A DNA stretch of 37,748 nt from Deltaproteobacteria bacterium (GCA_031264145.1 JAISEK010000065.1:1-37748), one strand, 5' to 3'. Shown: positions 16,551-25,006, counted from the stretch's first letter. Numbers and translations are program-made. The notes: a model not told the origin generated them from the sequence alone.

Positions 16551-18155
16551 ATGCCCAGGCCAAAGACCATGGGCCACGGGCATCCAAGCCTGCGCCTGCT
16601 GCTTCTCCTGGTCAACCTGGTCATCCTGGCCATCCCCATCTCCGGCCTTTACCTGTTCAGGATTTACGAGAACGAGCTCGTCCGCCAGACGGAAAGCGAG
16701 CTGATCAGCCAGGCGGCCATCCTGGCGGCCATGTTCCGCCGCGAGGTGGTCGCCATCGGCGGTCCAGGCTACGGCCTGGCCCACTGGACCAGCCCATTCG
16801 GGTCCGAGTCGGATCTGAGGATTGTCCCCACCCTCCTTGACCGCTCCAGCTCTCCCATCCACGGCGACCCCTTCGCCCCCTCCGCCTCCAGCCGGCAGCC
16901 GGACCATACGGCCCTCACGGCGGCCAGGAGCCTGGCCCCGGTCATCCAGGAGGCCGCCCTGACCACCCTCTCGACCGCGGTCATCCTGGACTTTCACGGC
17001 CTGATGGTCAGCCCTGGGCGGGGCCAGGGCCTCTCCATGGAGCGGAACCCCGAGGTGGCCCAGGCCCTGGAGGGGCACTACTCGAGCCTCCTCAGGGCCA
17101 GGACGGTCTCCGGGTCCACCAGCCTGGCCTCGGCCAGCCGGGACACCCCCTACCGGGTATTCGTGGCCATGCCGGTCTTCAACGGCCGAAGGCTGGCCGG
17201 CGTCGTCTGCCTCTCCAGGACCCCCAGGGAACTGGCCAAGGCCCTCTACCAGGAGCGCTGGAATCTCACGCTGGCCGGTGCCCTGATCCTGGCGCTCATG
17301 GTCTTCGTCAGCCTCCTGGCCTCGCTTCTGATCATAGGCCCGGTCAAGAGGCTGGCCCGCGAGGCCGGCCTGGCGGCCGACGATCCAGGCCAGGCCGTGG
17401 GGCAGAGGGGCAAGGGCGATCTGGTCGTCGTCCGTGAGGTGGCCGAGCTCAGGGCCAGCGTCAGCGACATGGCCGAGCGGCTGACCAGACGCTCCGACTA
17501 CCTCAAGGCCTTCGCCTCCGGGGTCTCCCACGAGTTCAAGACGCCCCTGGCGGCCATAAAGGGGGCCATGGAGCTCATCGGCGAGCACGGCCAGGACATG
17601 GCGCCCGTGACCTTCCAGAAGTTCGCCGACAACATCCGCCAGGACCTCGACCGCCTCGAGCGCCTGGTCGGCCGGCTCCTGGCCCTGGCCAGGGCCGAGG
17701 CCATCAGGCCAACGGGCGGGGAAAGGACCGAGGCCAGGGGCCTGGTCCTGGCCCTCTCGGGGCGGCTCTCCTCCCTCCACCAGGGCTTCTCCGTCCGCCT
17801 CCTGCCCGGCCCCGACAGCCTGGACCTGGCCATCGACCGCGACGTCCTGGAGACTGTCCTCCTGAACCTCCTAGACAACAGCCGCGAGAACGGGGCCAAC
17901 GAGGCCGAGATAGCCCTTTCCTCCGAGGGCGGCCTGGGACTCTTGACCGTCCAGGACGATGGCCCGGGCATCAGGCCAGGCGACGAGGAGAAAATCTTCA
18001 GCCCCTTCCACACCAGCCGCAAGCACCAGGGCGGCACCGGCCTGGGGCTCAGCCTGGCCCGGACCCTCCTGGCCCCCTACCTGGGCGAGCTGTCCCTCCT
18101 GGGCCCCCCGGCCGTCTTCCGTCTCAGCGCCCCGCTGGCCAAGGACCTGCCCTAG
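16551..18155 (+). CDS. Membrane sensor histidine kinase, CreC-like layout
   Basis: A 534-aa kinase. Helix 1 is at residues 14-36, a periplasmic region of about 200 residues ends in a Cache-like stretch (YRVFVAMPVFNGRRLAGVVC), helix 2 is at 239-262, followed by a HAMP-like linker. The phosphoacceptor motif is SGVSHEFKTPLAAIKG with H327. The ATPase domain has LLNLLDNSRENG, DDGPGIRPGD, IFSPFHTSR and GGTGLGLSLAR. No response regulator is adjacent, so it is an orphan here. The ATG comes one base after the ftsY stop without its own clear ribosome binding site, implying coupling. The last codon TAG uses the TA target of the degraded IS630 insertion plus its first base, so the natural end could once have differed. 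The protein ends at a normal place for the fold. Confidence 0.88.
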   Translation: MPRPKTMGHGHPSLRLLLLLVNLVILAIPISGLYLFRIYENELVRQTESELISQAAILAAMFRREVVAIGGPGYGLAHWTSPFGSESDLRIVPTLLDRSSSPIHGDPFAPSASSRQPDHTALTAARSLAPVIQEAALTTLSTAVILDFHGLMVSPGRGQGLSMERNPEVAQALEGHYSSLLRARTVSGSTSLASASRDTPYRVFVAMPVFNGRRLAGVVCLSRTPRELAKALYQERWNLTLAGALILALMVFVSLLASLLIIGPVKRLAREAGLAADDPGQAVGQRGKGDLVVVREVAELRASVSDMAERLTRRSDYLKAFASGVSHEFKTPLAAIKGAMELIGEHGQDMAPVTFQKFADNIRQDLDRLERLVGRLLALARAEAIRPTGGERTEARGLVLALSGRLSSLHQGFSVRLLPGPDSLDLAIDRDVLETVLLNLLDNSRENGANEAEIALSSEGGLGLLTVQDDGPGIRPGDEEKIFSPFHTSRKHQGGTGLGLSLARTLLAPYLGELSLLGPPAVFRLSAPLAKDLP

Positions 18156-18549
18156 CGCCTTGTTTTTCCCCAGAATGCCGGATAAAGACGCCCCAATTTG
18201 CCCCTGGGGCATCCTGCGTGGACCGCCGTTTGCGCGAGGGAAGCGATTGCCCCTGTCGCCCTGCCAGGCGCGTTCCTCACGTCCGGGCGCGCCCATGTCC
18301 CCAACCCGACGCCCAGGCGCTGGCCTTGGGAACGCCTGGCCCCATTTCGGCCATGTCCGGCCGGCTCCCATGTTTCCGGGCGTAACGGACTTCCAGGCGT
18401 CTGGCCAGACGACGGGCCTCTTCCGTCCCAAGGGATCCGCGAGGCGGGACTGACGCGCGCGTGTTCAAACCGTCTCTGGCCGACACGGCCCTGCCCGCGC
18501 CAGGATGCCGCTGTCCAGGACCGTTTTTATGAAAGAGGCCCAGCCAGCG
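18155..18549 (-). pseudogene. Old degraded IS630 transposase fragment (3' half)
   Basis: Read on the minus strand, this aligns without large gaps to bases about 590-985 of the window. EEARRLARRLEVRYARKHG corresponds to DARRLARRLEIHYTPKHG, and the nucleotide match runs through DMAE, GDM and AWQ to the shared terminal bases next to TA. The frame is broken more than once and the catalytic Glu region (AEIELS in the other copy) reads AEMGPG. Most differences replace A or T with G or C. The 5' half is missing: homology stops at TGGCTGGGCCTC, where a perfect inverted repeat begins. It is a dead relic; the right end inserted at the stop codon of the upstream kinase. Confidence 0.8.
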
Positions 18550-18591
18550 CCGCCCCCCTTCCAGCGAAGGGGGGGCGGCGCTGGCTGGGCC
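18537..18591. repeat. Perfect 22-bp GC-rich inverted repeat
   Basis: Bases 18537-18558 are exactly complementary to 18570-18591, with an 11-base loop (TTCCAGCGAAG). The left arm overlaps the last part of the IS630 relic (GGGCCTCTTTCAT in minus reading), so the right arm is an inverted copy of the relic's broken edge. No T-run follows on either side, so it is not a typical terminator. It may mark a deletion or rearrangement end. Confidence 0.85.
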
Positions 18592-19141
18592 CCAAGAAGG
18601 GCCAGTATCGTGTCAGCCTCTAATTATGAGTCTATGGGTTAGCACAGCGTGAATTACAGGCTTAGAGGCCAGAATGGGAGCTTGCAAGGCACGATTAGCC
18701 GCCTGACAGGACACTAGCGCCCATCGTTTCCTTTCCTCGAACCACGGCGCGTTGACCCGCAGCGCGGCTCGTGAGCTGCCTTCATCATCACATGCATACC
18801 CGATACCTGCCATATTTGCCATGCCACGCTGCCATCTCTTCATACCTGTCGCCGTGAAATCTGGCCAATCAGCTGGTCCGCCAGCATAGGAAGATGGCCA
18901 TTGGAAGCATGGGCGATAATTTCAACTGACATTCCATCCAAGAAACCAATCAAGAAAGTGGGGGGACGACCTTTCGGGTGCCCGCCCTGCAGATCCACTG
19001 CGTTTTTTTTCGCAGGATGGTTCCCAGCCATATGTTGGCCAAGCGATATAACTCAACACGCTCATGTCAATCATTGCATATGACATCAATTATATCGCAA
19101 GGTCATATTTGCGGGCCATGGCCATGATTATGATCAGCATA
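18592..19141. other. Unassigned, probably degenerate accessory DNA
   Basis: Two short minus-strand frames (18613-18843, 76 aa; 18840-19031, 63 aa) are open but have no recognisable domain or convincing ribosome binding site. Base composition is intermediate. The location between an IS relic and a broken toxin-antitoxin pair suggests further mobile-DNA debris. Confidence 0.35.
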
Positions 19142-19508
19142 TCATACGTGGACCATGATCGTTATTCTGGCCTCTCGAGGCTTTCTGCCATCAGAATCTT
19201 CTTTTTTGAACAAAGTCACGCCAGCCTGGTCAATGCGTTGCCTCAGCGGGGCTGAGACAAGTGTCTGGTAACTCATGACGTCCTCTCCAAGCGGGAGGCT
19301 GCTTTCCATGAACGAAGTATGGAGACGCGCCACCTCTTTCCCCTCCACCTGGCCATACAGGGCCAGATCGATGTCGGAATAAGGACGATGGGCGCCCAAG
19401 GCGCGCGGAACCGAACAGAACCACCTGGTAAAGGCTGGCCGCAAAAGGGGCCAGAATCGCCTTGACGCTGCCAAGCTGGGCAGTGGCCAAGCCATGGTCA
19501 GCCACCAT
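19142..19508 (-). pseudogene. mntA: MntA-like antitoxin nucleotidyltransferase, frameshifted
   Basis: MntA proteins are minimal nucleotidyltransferases that neutralise HepT toxins by adding AMP to a tyrosine. The frame from ATG 19508 reads LAPFAASLYQVVLFGS and then fails. One base later in the run at about 19405-19412 the correct sequence continues in another frame as RALGAHRPYSDIDLALYG. Joining them restores GS-x10-DxD, the catalytic signature of the family, so a single-base insertion has broken the gene. The downstream part (LHTSFMESSLPLGEDVMS ... GVTLFKKE) fits the rest of the domain. The ATG overlaps the end of the hepT-like gene by 11 bases, the usual toxin-antitoxin order. Confidence 0.75.
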
Positions 19509-19920
19509 GTTCGGCCTCCTTTTCCAGGAAAAACTCATATAGAGCCTCCAGGGCCGCCAAATAATGCTGGGCGATATCGGCGATCACCCGTTCAAATCTG
19601 GGAAAATCATAGGAGTGGGACATTCCGTTGCGGGCGTCCATAGCATCCACCCACACCTGGCCGTCCTGGATCATCCTGGCTTCGAAAGCCGCCCTGATGA
19701 CCGTGGCCGGGGTGATGACGGGCAGCGACACGCCTTCGCCTTACAGATAATCCCTCATGGCTTTCCAGCCCAGTTCAAAGGCATATCCAAAACGTTGGAT
19801 GCAGCCTTCCTTTTCCAGTTGGGTCAATTCCTTTTCCGCCTCAATGGCCTCGCGCAGCAAGACGAAAGCACGCTTATGGTTTTTGAATCGATATAGCCAG
19901 CGGGGTGTGCCGTCAGCCAT
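19498..19920 (-). pseudogene. hepT: HepT-like HEPN toxin with internal stop codon
   Basis: This would encode a 140-residue HEPN-domain protein of the HI0074/HepT type, the RNase toxin of type VII toxin-antitoxin systems. The N-terminal part from ATG 19920 ends in GCIQRFGYAFELGWKAMRDYL. The next codon is TAA (complement of 19741-19743), and the same frame resumes with GEGVSLPVITPATVIRAAFE. The catalytic and regulatory motif RNGMSHSY is present (R-x4-H-x-Y; the Tyr is the AMP acceptor in studied systems). One substitution, for example from CAA, would explain the stop. The alternative GTG at 19731 would give only a C-terminal fragment. Toxin and antitoxin are both damaged. Confidence 0.78.
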
Positions 19921-20196
19921 GTTTCACCTTGCTGATTCTTGGCGCCATGGCCCTGCCGTCAGGCACGACCACCATCACATGGTCGCGGGGCGATCACGCC
20001 AGTTTGGCCATATGGCTGGAAGCTATCCACAACATGGCCTTTTTCGCGGCCACCATGGAAATTGCCGGCCATGTTGCCAGCTGGATGACGTTCGAGTGCC
20101 GAGCAAGGAGGCGTCCTCACCCCTCAATCCCGCCACCGAGGTGCCGGACCCATGTTAGGCCATTCGGGCACTTCAAGCCAAGGCCCAGAAAAGGAG
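19921..20196. other. Non-coding stretch upstream of the broken toxin pair
   Basis: No gene is recognised up to the terminator at 20197. The minus-strand start of the hepT-like gene has AAGGTG just upstream as a possible ribosome binding site. I find no convincing promoter. Confidence 0.35.
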
Positions 20197-20228
20197 CCGG
20201 CCAGGCTCTCCCGCGAAAGCCTGGCCGG
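20197..20228 (-). terminator. Hairpin terminator candidate after the secreted-protein gene
   Basis: CCGGCCAGGCT (20197-20207) and AGCCTGGCCGG (20218-20228) form a perfect 11-bp stem with a 10-base loop. In minus-strand reading it follows the stop at 20260 by about 30 bases and is trailed by CTCCTTTTC, a weak T-rich tail. Confidence 0.55.
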
Positions 20229-20259
20229 AAACGAGTCTCGGCTGGAGCGCCCGAAAGGG

Positions 20260-21369
20260 CTATCTTTCCCTCCAGTAGAGGGAGGCCGTGTCGTAGGCCG
20301 GGGCCTGGTCCTCCAGGGAGGCGCCCCGCTCTGGGTCTGGGTAGAAGAAGGGACCGGCCGGCTCGAAGGCCCCGGTGCCGTGGAAGCCCTCAAAGAAGGA
20401 ATTCGTGTACTGGTAGCCATCCTGGGTCCTGCCCAGGCCCATCCCAAGGCCCGCCCCGTCGATGGCCCCGAAGACGACCGGGACCATGACCCAGGGGCTG
20501 GGACGGCCATCGGGCATCCTGAAGCGGACATGGTACTCGCCGCCCTCGACGGTGACGCTGTCGACCAGGGGCCTCAGGGCCTCGCGGACCATCTCCCTGG
20601 CCATGTTCAGCCGCCTCTCAGTGGAGACGCCCTCGGCGTAGCGCAGCCTGGCCCTGATCCGGAGGTCGAGGTGGGCGAAGAACTTCTCCAGGGCGGCCGA
20701 ATGGGCCACTATCCCCGGCTGTTCCGGCCAGACCATGAGGGCCCCGAAGACGCCCTCTGACAGATCGGCCAGGACGGCGGGGAAGCTCTCCTGGTCGAGC
20801 CGGTCGTAGTAGAGCCTCTGGCGGTAGTCGGTCCCGTAGTAGTTATCCACGAAGCCGCCCGTGTCAAGGAAGCGCCAGTTCCGGGACCTCCTGGGGCTGT
20901 AGTCCCCCTGGTAGCCGTAGGACAGGCGGCCATACCAGCCGCCGCCCGAGACATAACCGAGACGGAGGCCGTCGCCCGAGGGATAGTCGGCACGGAGGAC
21001 GCCGCCCCGGCCCTGGGCGGGGCGGCGGGCGTCGCCGAAGTAGCTGTAGGGGGCATAGTACCCCGGGCGGCTATAGGCGGCCAGGTTGTCGATGGACCTC
21101 CGCTGGGGGGTGTAGGTGCCGAGCCCAAGGGGGACGAAGGGTCTCAGGTTCCTGAGCCGCTCGGTGTGGCTGAGCGTCTGCCGGCCTGCCCCCAGGCTGG
21201 CGGTCCCCTCGGCGGTGGGCTGGAGGCCGGGGCCGCCGCCCGGAGGGCCGGGAGGCCGGTGGCCGGGGCGCTGGGAGCCGGGGCCCGGGGGGCCCGGGGG
21301 ATCGGCCATGAGGACTGCGGACGGAATCAGCAAGGCCAAGCTTACCAGGACGGTCAGAAAATGCTTCAT
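20260..21369 (-). CDS. Secreted protein with Pro/Gly-rich and Tyr/Gly/Arg-rich regions
   Basis: A 369-aa protein with a clear signal peptide (MKHFLTVLVSLALLIPSAVLMA, cleavage near 22). Residues 23-60 are Pro/Gly-rich (PPGPPGPGSQRPGHRPPGPP). Residues 95-185 are rich in Tyr, Gly, Arg and Asp (RPGYYAPYSYFGDARR, YGRLSYGYQGDYSPRR, NYYGTDYRQRLYYDR). Then comes a folded-looking domain (200-330) with helices and strands such as RLNMAREMVREALRPLVDS and GGEYHVRFRMPDGR. The C-terminus is again aromatic-rich. I do not recognise a family. GGAGGG lies six bases before the ATG, there is a promoter candidate at 21547-21575 and a terminator after it, so it is a single-gene unit. A cell-surface or matrix role is only a guess from composition. 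Confidence 0.7.
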   Translation of the reverse strand: MKHFLTVLVSLALLIPSAVLMADPPGPPGPGSQRPGHRPPGPPGGGPGLQPTAEGTASLGAGRQTLSHTERLRNLRPFVPLGLGTYTPQRRSIDNLAAYSRPGYYAPYSYFGDARRPAQGRGGVLRADYPSGDGLRLGYVSGGGWYGRLSYGYQGDYSPRRSRNWRFLDTGGFVDNYYGTDYRQRLYYDRLDQESFPAVLADLSEGVFGALMVWPEQPGIVAHSAALEKFFAHLDLRIRARLRYAEGVSTERRLNMAREMVREALRPLVDSVTVEGGEYHVRFRMPDGRPSPWVMVPVVFGAIDGAGLGMGLGRTQDGYQYTNSFFEGFHGTGAFEPAGPFFYPDPERGASLEDQAPAYDTASLYWRER

Positions 21370-22353
21370 GGTAGCCCTCCAGGAGACGGACGCTCCGGGC
21401 TGTGCCGGGGTCTTGGTCGTCGGGAATAGGACCAGGGCGGGCGGCCCTCATGGTCAGCGCTAGAGTCCTCCGGCGGCCCGGCCCCCCAAGCGCGGAAGAC
21501 CGGGGCCTCAACAGGCCCGGCGGGCCTGACTCGAGGAAGACACTTTTTTTTAGCATAAGCTGATAGTCAAGGCAAGCTTTTTCGTCACCCAGATATCAGG
21601 GAAAGCCAATAACGAAGCCAACTTCTGGCGCTATCAATTTGCATAAATGGTATAAAATGAGACTATTTTATCTGCACTGCGTAAAGTTACGGCTACCATG
21701 AATGGGCCAGGGCGATGGCTTTTTGGCGGCAATTTTTATTAGTGTGTCCACGGTGTTGCCCTGTGATGGTGGTCTCGTCTTTAAGATTCCTAAAAACAGG
21801 TTAAGGGTTTTTGGAGCCGCGTTTAGCTTGCCCGCGAGGCCCAGGAAACGGCGGCAAAGAATTTTTTTTGCGCATACTTTTCCTGGGGCCGGCTCCAGTT
21901 TGCCTAAACTGCCAGATAACATTATTGGAGACTTATTTAACAAAATAACATTTTTACGTCGCTTATATGGCAATAAGGACAATAAGATGTCCAGAACAAA
22001 AGACGAGCCGCCCGGGGCCCGTAGAAGGCCCAGGGCGGGGATATCAATAAGCAAAAATGTATATGTGTGTAGACGTGAATGTATAATTAGCGATATTGGC
22101 TTTTTTTGGGGAAAATCGGCTAATTTGCCGGTGGGTTTGCCTGCCCATGTCCCCGCCAGGCCAATACCAGGCCACGAATCAAAAACATCAATCTACAAGT
22201 ACATGTTCAAATAAATATAGGAGTCTAAATTCATATAAGTATAATTAAAAGTATGACTATATTTTATGGCCTTGGATAGAGATAATGTTGTCAGAGAAAC
22301 TTGCGTAAAATACGATATTGAGACGTCCGGCCGACGTAAACGGGCCTGGCCCG
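21370..22353. other. Long intergenic region, no recognised gene
   Basis: Open frames exist on both strands at 21668-22054 and 21702-22214, but they overlap each other, show no family resemblance and lack good ribosome binding sites. Composition alternates: AT-rich at about 21590-21670 and 22200-22320, more balanced between. I regard it as non-coding or decayed. Confidence 0.4.
21547..21575 (-). promoter_or_regulatory. Candidate sigma-70 promoter for the secreted-protein gene
   Basis: On the minus strand TTGCCT (complement of 21570-21575) and TAAAAA (complement of 21547-21552) are 17 bases apart. A start near 21540 would leave a leader of about 170 bases. The -10 is weak. Confidence 0.35.
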
Positions 22354-23148
22354 TCACTCGGGGAGACCCCTGAGGCTCACGGTCCTGATGGAGGTGGCGG
22401 CGCCCTGCCCATCGAAGTCGACGATGGCCCCCTCCAGGCAGGGGTCGTCCTTGGATGCCTTGAAGCGGTGGAGACGGCCGGTGAGGAAGGAGGAGATGAC
22501 CTCGGCGGGACGCATGCCGATGACCGACCCGTGGGGTCCGGTCATGCCGGCGTCGGTCAGGAAGGCCAGCCCGTTGGGGAGGATCCTGGCGTCGCTGGTC
22601 TGGACGTGGGTGTGGGTGCCCAGAAGGGCCCCCAGCCTCCCGTCCAGGAAGTGGGCCAGGGAAATCTTCTCGCTGGTGGTCTCGGCGTGGAAGTCGATGA
22701 TGGTGACGAGGGCCCCGGCCTCCCTCATCTCCCCAATCAGGGTCTCGGCCCGCCGAAAAGGGCAGTCCAGGGGCTGGTTGTTGTAGACCCGGCCCATGAG
22801 GTTGCCGAAGCCGACCTTGCGGCCGTCGCGGGCCTCCAGGATGGTGAAGCCCCGGCCGGGGCAGGGCTCGGGGAGGTTGGCCGGCCTGATGACCCTGGGA
22901 TCGGCCTCCAGGAGGGGGACGACCTCCTGGTGCCGGAAGGTGTGGTTGCCCCCGGAGAGGCCGTCTAGGCCGGCGTCGAGGAGCTCCCTGGCGCAGCCAG
23001 GGGTCAACCCCACGCCACCGGCCGCGTTCTCGGCGTTGGCCAGGGCCAGGTCCAGGCCCTCGTCGGCCATGAGGCCAGGGAGCCTCCTGGATACCAGGAG
23101 GCGCCCGGTGCCGGCGAAGACGTCTCCCAGGAAAAGGACCCTCGTCAT
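22354..23148 (-). CDS. ymdB: YmdB-type metallophosphoesterase (TIGR00282 family)
   Basis: A 264-aa cytoplasmic phosphodiesterase of the YmdB family, a dinuclear-metal enzyme that hydrolyses 2',3'-cyclic nucleotides in Bacillus and affects RNA turnover and development. Motifs are FLGDVFAGTGR (start), ANAENAAGGVGLTP, SGGNHTF, RPANLP, IIDFHAETTSEK, GTHTHVQTSDARIL and DAGMTGPHGSVIG. The usual GNHTWD reads GNHTFR here, a mild departure next to the metal ligands. It is the last gene of a two-gene minus-strand unit: the exporter upstream ends two bases before its ATG. In many bacteria ymdB sits by rny; here the neighbour differs. Confidence 0.88.
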   Translation of the reverse strand: MTRVLFLGDVFAGTGRLLVSRRLPGLMADEGLDLALANAENAAGGVGLTPGCARELLDAGLDGLSGGNHTFRHQEVVPLLEADPRVIRPANLPEPCPGRGFTILEARDGRKVGFGNLMGRVYNNQPLDCPFRRAETLIGEMREAGALVTIIDFHAETTSEKISLAHFLDGRLGALLGTHTHVQTSDARILPNGLAFLTDAGMTGPHGSVIGMRPAEVISSFLTGRLHRFKASKDDPCLEGAIVDFDGQGAATSIRTVSLRGLPE

Positions 23149-23149
23149 C

Positions 23150-24595
23150 TCAATCCCGCTTGGGTCCGGTCCGGCAGGCCAGGGAGGCGAGGATGCCGGT
23201 CAGGCAGATGGGGGCGAAGATCCAGAAGCAGGCGCGGCTGGCCGAGAGGAAGGCCGGGTACTTCTCCGGCGTTATGGCCCCCTCGCCTATGACCAGGCCG
23301 AAGACCAGGGTGGTCAGGGCCATGCTGGATATCTGGCCGCAGAGCCTGGTCACGGTTATGACCCCAGAGGCCTGGCCCAGCCGCATGGGCGGCACTGAGC
23401 TCATCATGGAGTTGGAGTTGGGGGCCGAGAAGAAGGCGAAGCCGGCCCCGGTAAGGGCCATGGTGGCTATGAGGATGGCGTCCGGGGTCGCCTCGCCCAG
23501 CATCAGGGCGAAGACGAGGATGGCCGCCAGGATGGCGAAGAGGCCGCCCGAGGCCAGCCGGCTGGGCTCCATGCGGTCCGAGAGCTTCCCTGAGAGGGGC
23601 GTCAGGGCGGCCTGGACCACCGGCTGGGCCATCAGGTAGATCCCGGCATGGGACGGGCTGAGGCCCTTGGTGTACTGCAGGTAGAGGCTCATCAGGAAGG
23701 TGATGCTGAAGGACGAGAGGTAGCTGATGTAGGCCGCGAGGCTGGAGAAGGAGAAGCGCCGGCTGTCGAAGAAGAGGCGCATGTCCAGAATGGGGTTCCC
23801 GGAACCCAGGGACCTCAGGAAGAAGAGGGCCACCAGGACCAGGCCCCCGGCTAGGGCCGGCACGGCGAAGCCCCGGCCCAGGCTGGCCAGGCCCGTGAAG
23901 CCCAGCCCCAGGCCCAGGATCCAGAGGATCGCCCCCACCCAGTCCAGCCTCTCGTCCGGGGTGGGCGGGCTGTCCGGGGAGACCATCTTTATCAGGACCA
24001 GGGGCGGGATCATGCCGAAGACGGTGTACCAGAAAAGGCTCCGCCAGCCCAGGTACTGGACCAGGAAGCCCACCAGGAGTGGCCCCACGGAGAGGCCCAC
24101 GTAGACGGAGGATATGGTAAGGCCGAGCACCCGCCCCCGTTCCCGGGGCGGGTACTCGGCGGTGACCATGGTGGTAATCGTGGTGAAGAAGCTGACCAGG
24201 CCCAGGCCGCAGAAGGCCCGGCTGATCACGAGGGTCGCGTACGAGGTCGAGAGGGCGCCCAGGAGCGAGGTAACGATGGTCACCCACAGGCCGATGACCG
24301 TGATCCGGTGGCGGCCGACGAGATCCGAGAGCCTGGCCACGGGGGCCGAGGCCATGGCCATGGCCAGGAGCGTGGACAGGGCCAGCCAGCTGACCTGGAC
24401 CGCCCCCAGGCCCATCTCCCGCTGGATGACCGGCAAGGCCACGTTGAGGCCGATGAGTCCGGAGTTGCCCAATATGTTTGAGGTGATGGCGGTCCAGAGG
24501 ATCAGCTTGCGCCGGCGCGCCAGAAAGGCCTCGCCGAGGTCCCCCGGATCGGGCCCGATCGGGCGGCCATCACCGTTCATGTCTAAGCTTGCCAT
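23150..24595 (-). CDS. MFS drug/solute exporter, 14-helix type
   Basis: A 481-aa major facilitator protein, by length and pattern of the DHA2-like (14 membrane helix) drug:H+ antiporter group. Helix 1 region is NILGNSGLIGLNVALPVIQ. Conserved motif A is seen as ARLSDLVGRHRITVIG, and the motif C region as VYVGLSVGPLLVGFL following TTMVTAEYPPRERGRVLG. The middle carries the extra helix pair (AILWILGLGLGFTGL). The substrate cannot be read from sequence. The first 30 residues are polar; an internal ATG at residue 6 is an alternative start. It overlaps neither neighbour but is two bases from ymdB, so they share a transcript. Confidence 0.85.
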   Translation of the reverse strand: MASLDMNGDGRPIGPDPGDLGEAFLARRRKLILWTAITSNILGNSGLIGLNVALPVIQREMGLGAVQVSWLALSTLLAMAMASAPVARLSDLVGRHRITVIGLWVTIVTSLLGALSTSYATLVISRAFCGLGLVSFFTTITTMVTAEYPPRERGRVLGLTISSVYVGLSVGPLLVGFLVQYLGWRSLFWYTVFGMIPPLVLIKMVSPDSPPTPDERLDWVGAILWILGLGLGFTGLASLGRGFAVPALAGGLVLVALFFLRSLGSGNPILDMRLFFDSRRFSFSSLAAYISYLSSFSITFLMSLYLQYTKGLSPSHAGIYLMAQPVVQAALTPLSGKLSDRMEPSRLASGGLFAILAAILVFALMLGEATPDAILIATMALTGAGFAFFSAPNSNSMMSSVPPMRLGQASGVITVTRLCGQISSMALTTLVFGLVIGEGAITPEKYPAFLSASRACFWIFAPICLTGILASLACRTGPKRD

Positions 24596-25006
24596 AAGTT
24601 GTCACTATATCCAGGGACCGGGAGCCGGGGCCGGTCGAAGGCGAAAGGCCAGAAAATGCGGGATGCATGGTCGGCGGGAAGGTTGGCGCCCGCGGGCCTG
24701 GCCCGGACAGGGCGGGAGGCGGCAGGAAGGCCGCCACGCATAGTTTACCATATCTTTTAAACATCCTGATTATATAAACAAAATCTTGGCATTACCTTTC
24801 CGCCGGCACCGCCAGGGACCCGCCCCGGGCTGGCCTCCAGGCTTGTCCGGTGGTTGATTTAAGAAATCGACTCGGTTAGAATCACCTTGCCGAAGCACGA
24901 AGTCGTCCTAGACGGGCGCGGGGAAGGCTACATCCCCCATGTGGCCGCCGCGACTGGACGGGCGTCTTGGGCCAAAAGCGAACGACCCAGCACTGGAGAA
25001 ATAGAG
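24596..25006. other. Divergent intergenic region with a plus-strand promoter
   Basis: It separates the minus-strand MFS gene from the biotin-carrier gene. A sigma-70-like promoter lies at 24854-24882. About 24740-24790 is AT-rich and could serve the MFS gene. No other feature is seen. Confidence 0.45.
24854..24882 (+). promoter_or_regulatory. Sigma-70 promoter of the biotin-carrier operon
   Basis: TTGATT (24854-24859) and TAGAAT (24877-24882) are spaced by exactly 17 bases, placing the transcript start near 24889. This supports a translation start at 25007 and not at the in-frame codon 24887. Confidence 0.6.

Noticed and set aside
21668-22214. Overlapping open frames on both strands upstream of ymdB
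   Set aside because: No homology recognised, mutually antisense, no good ribosome binding sites.
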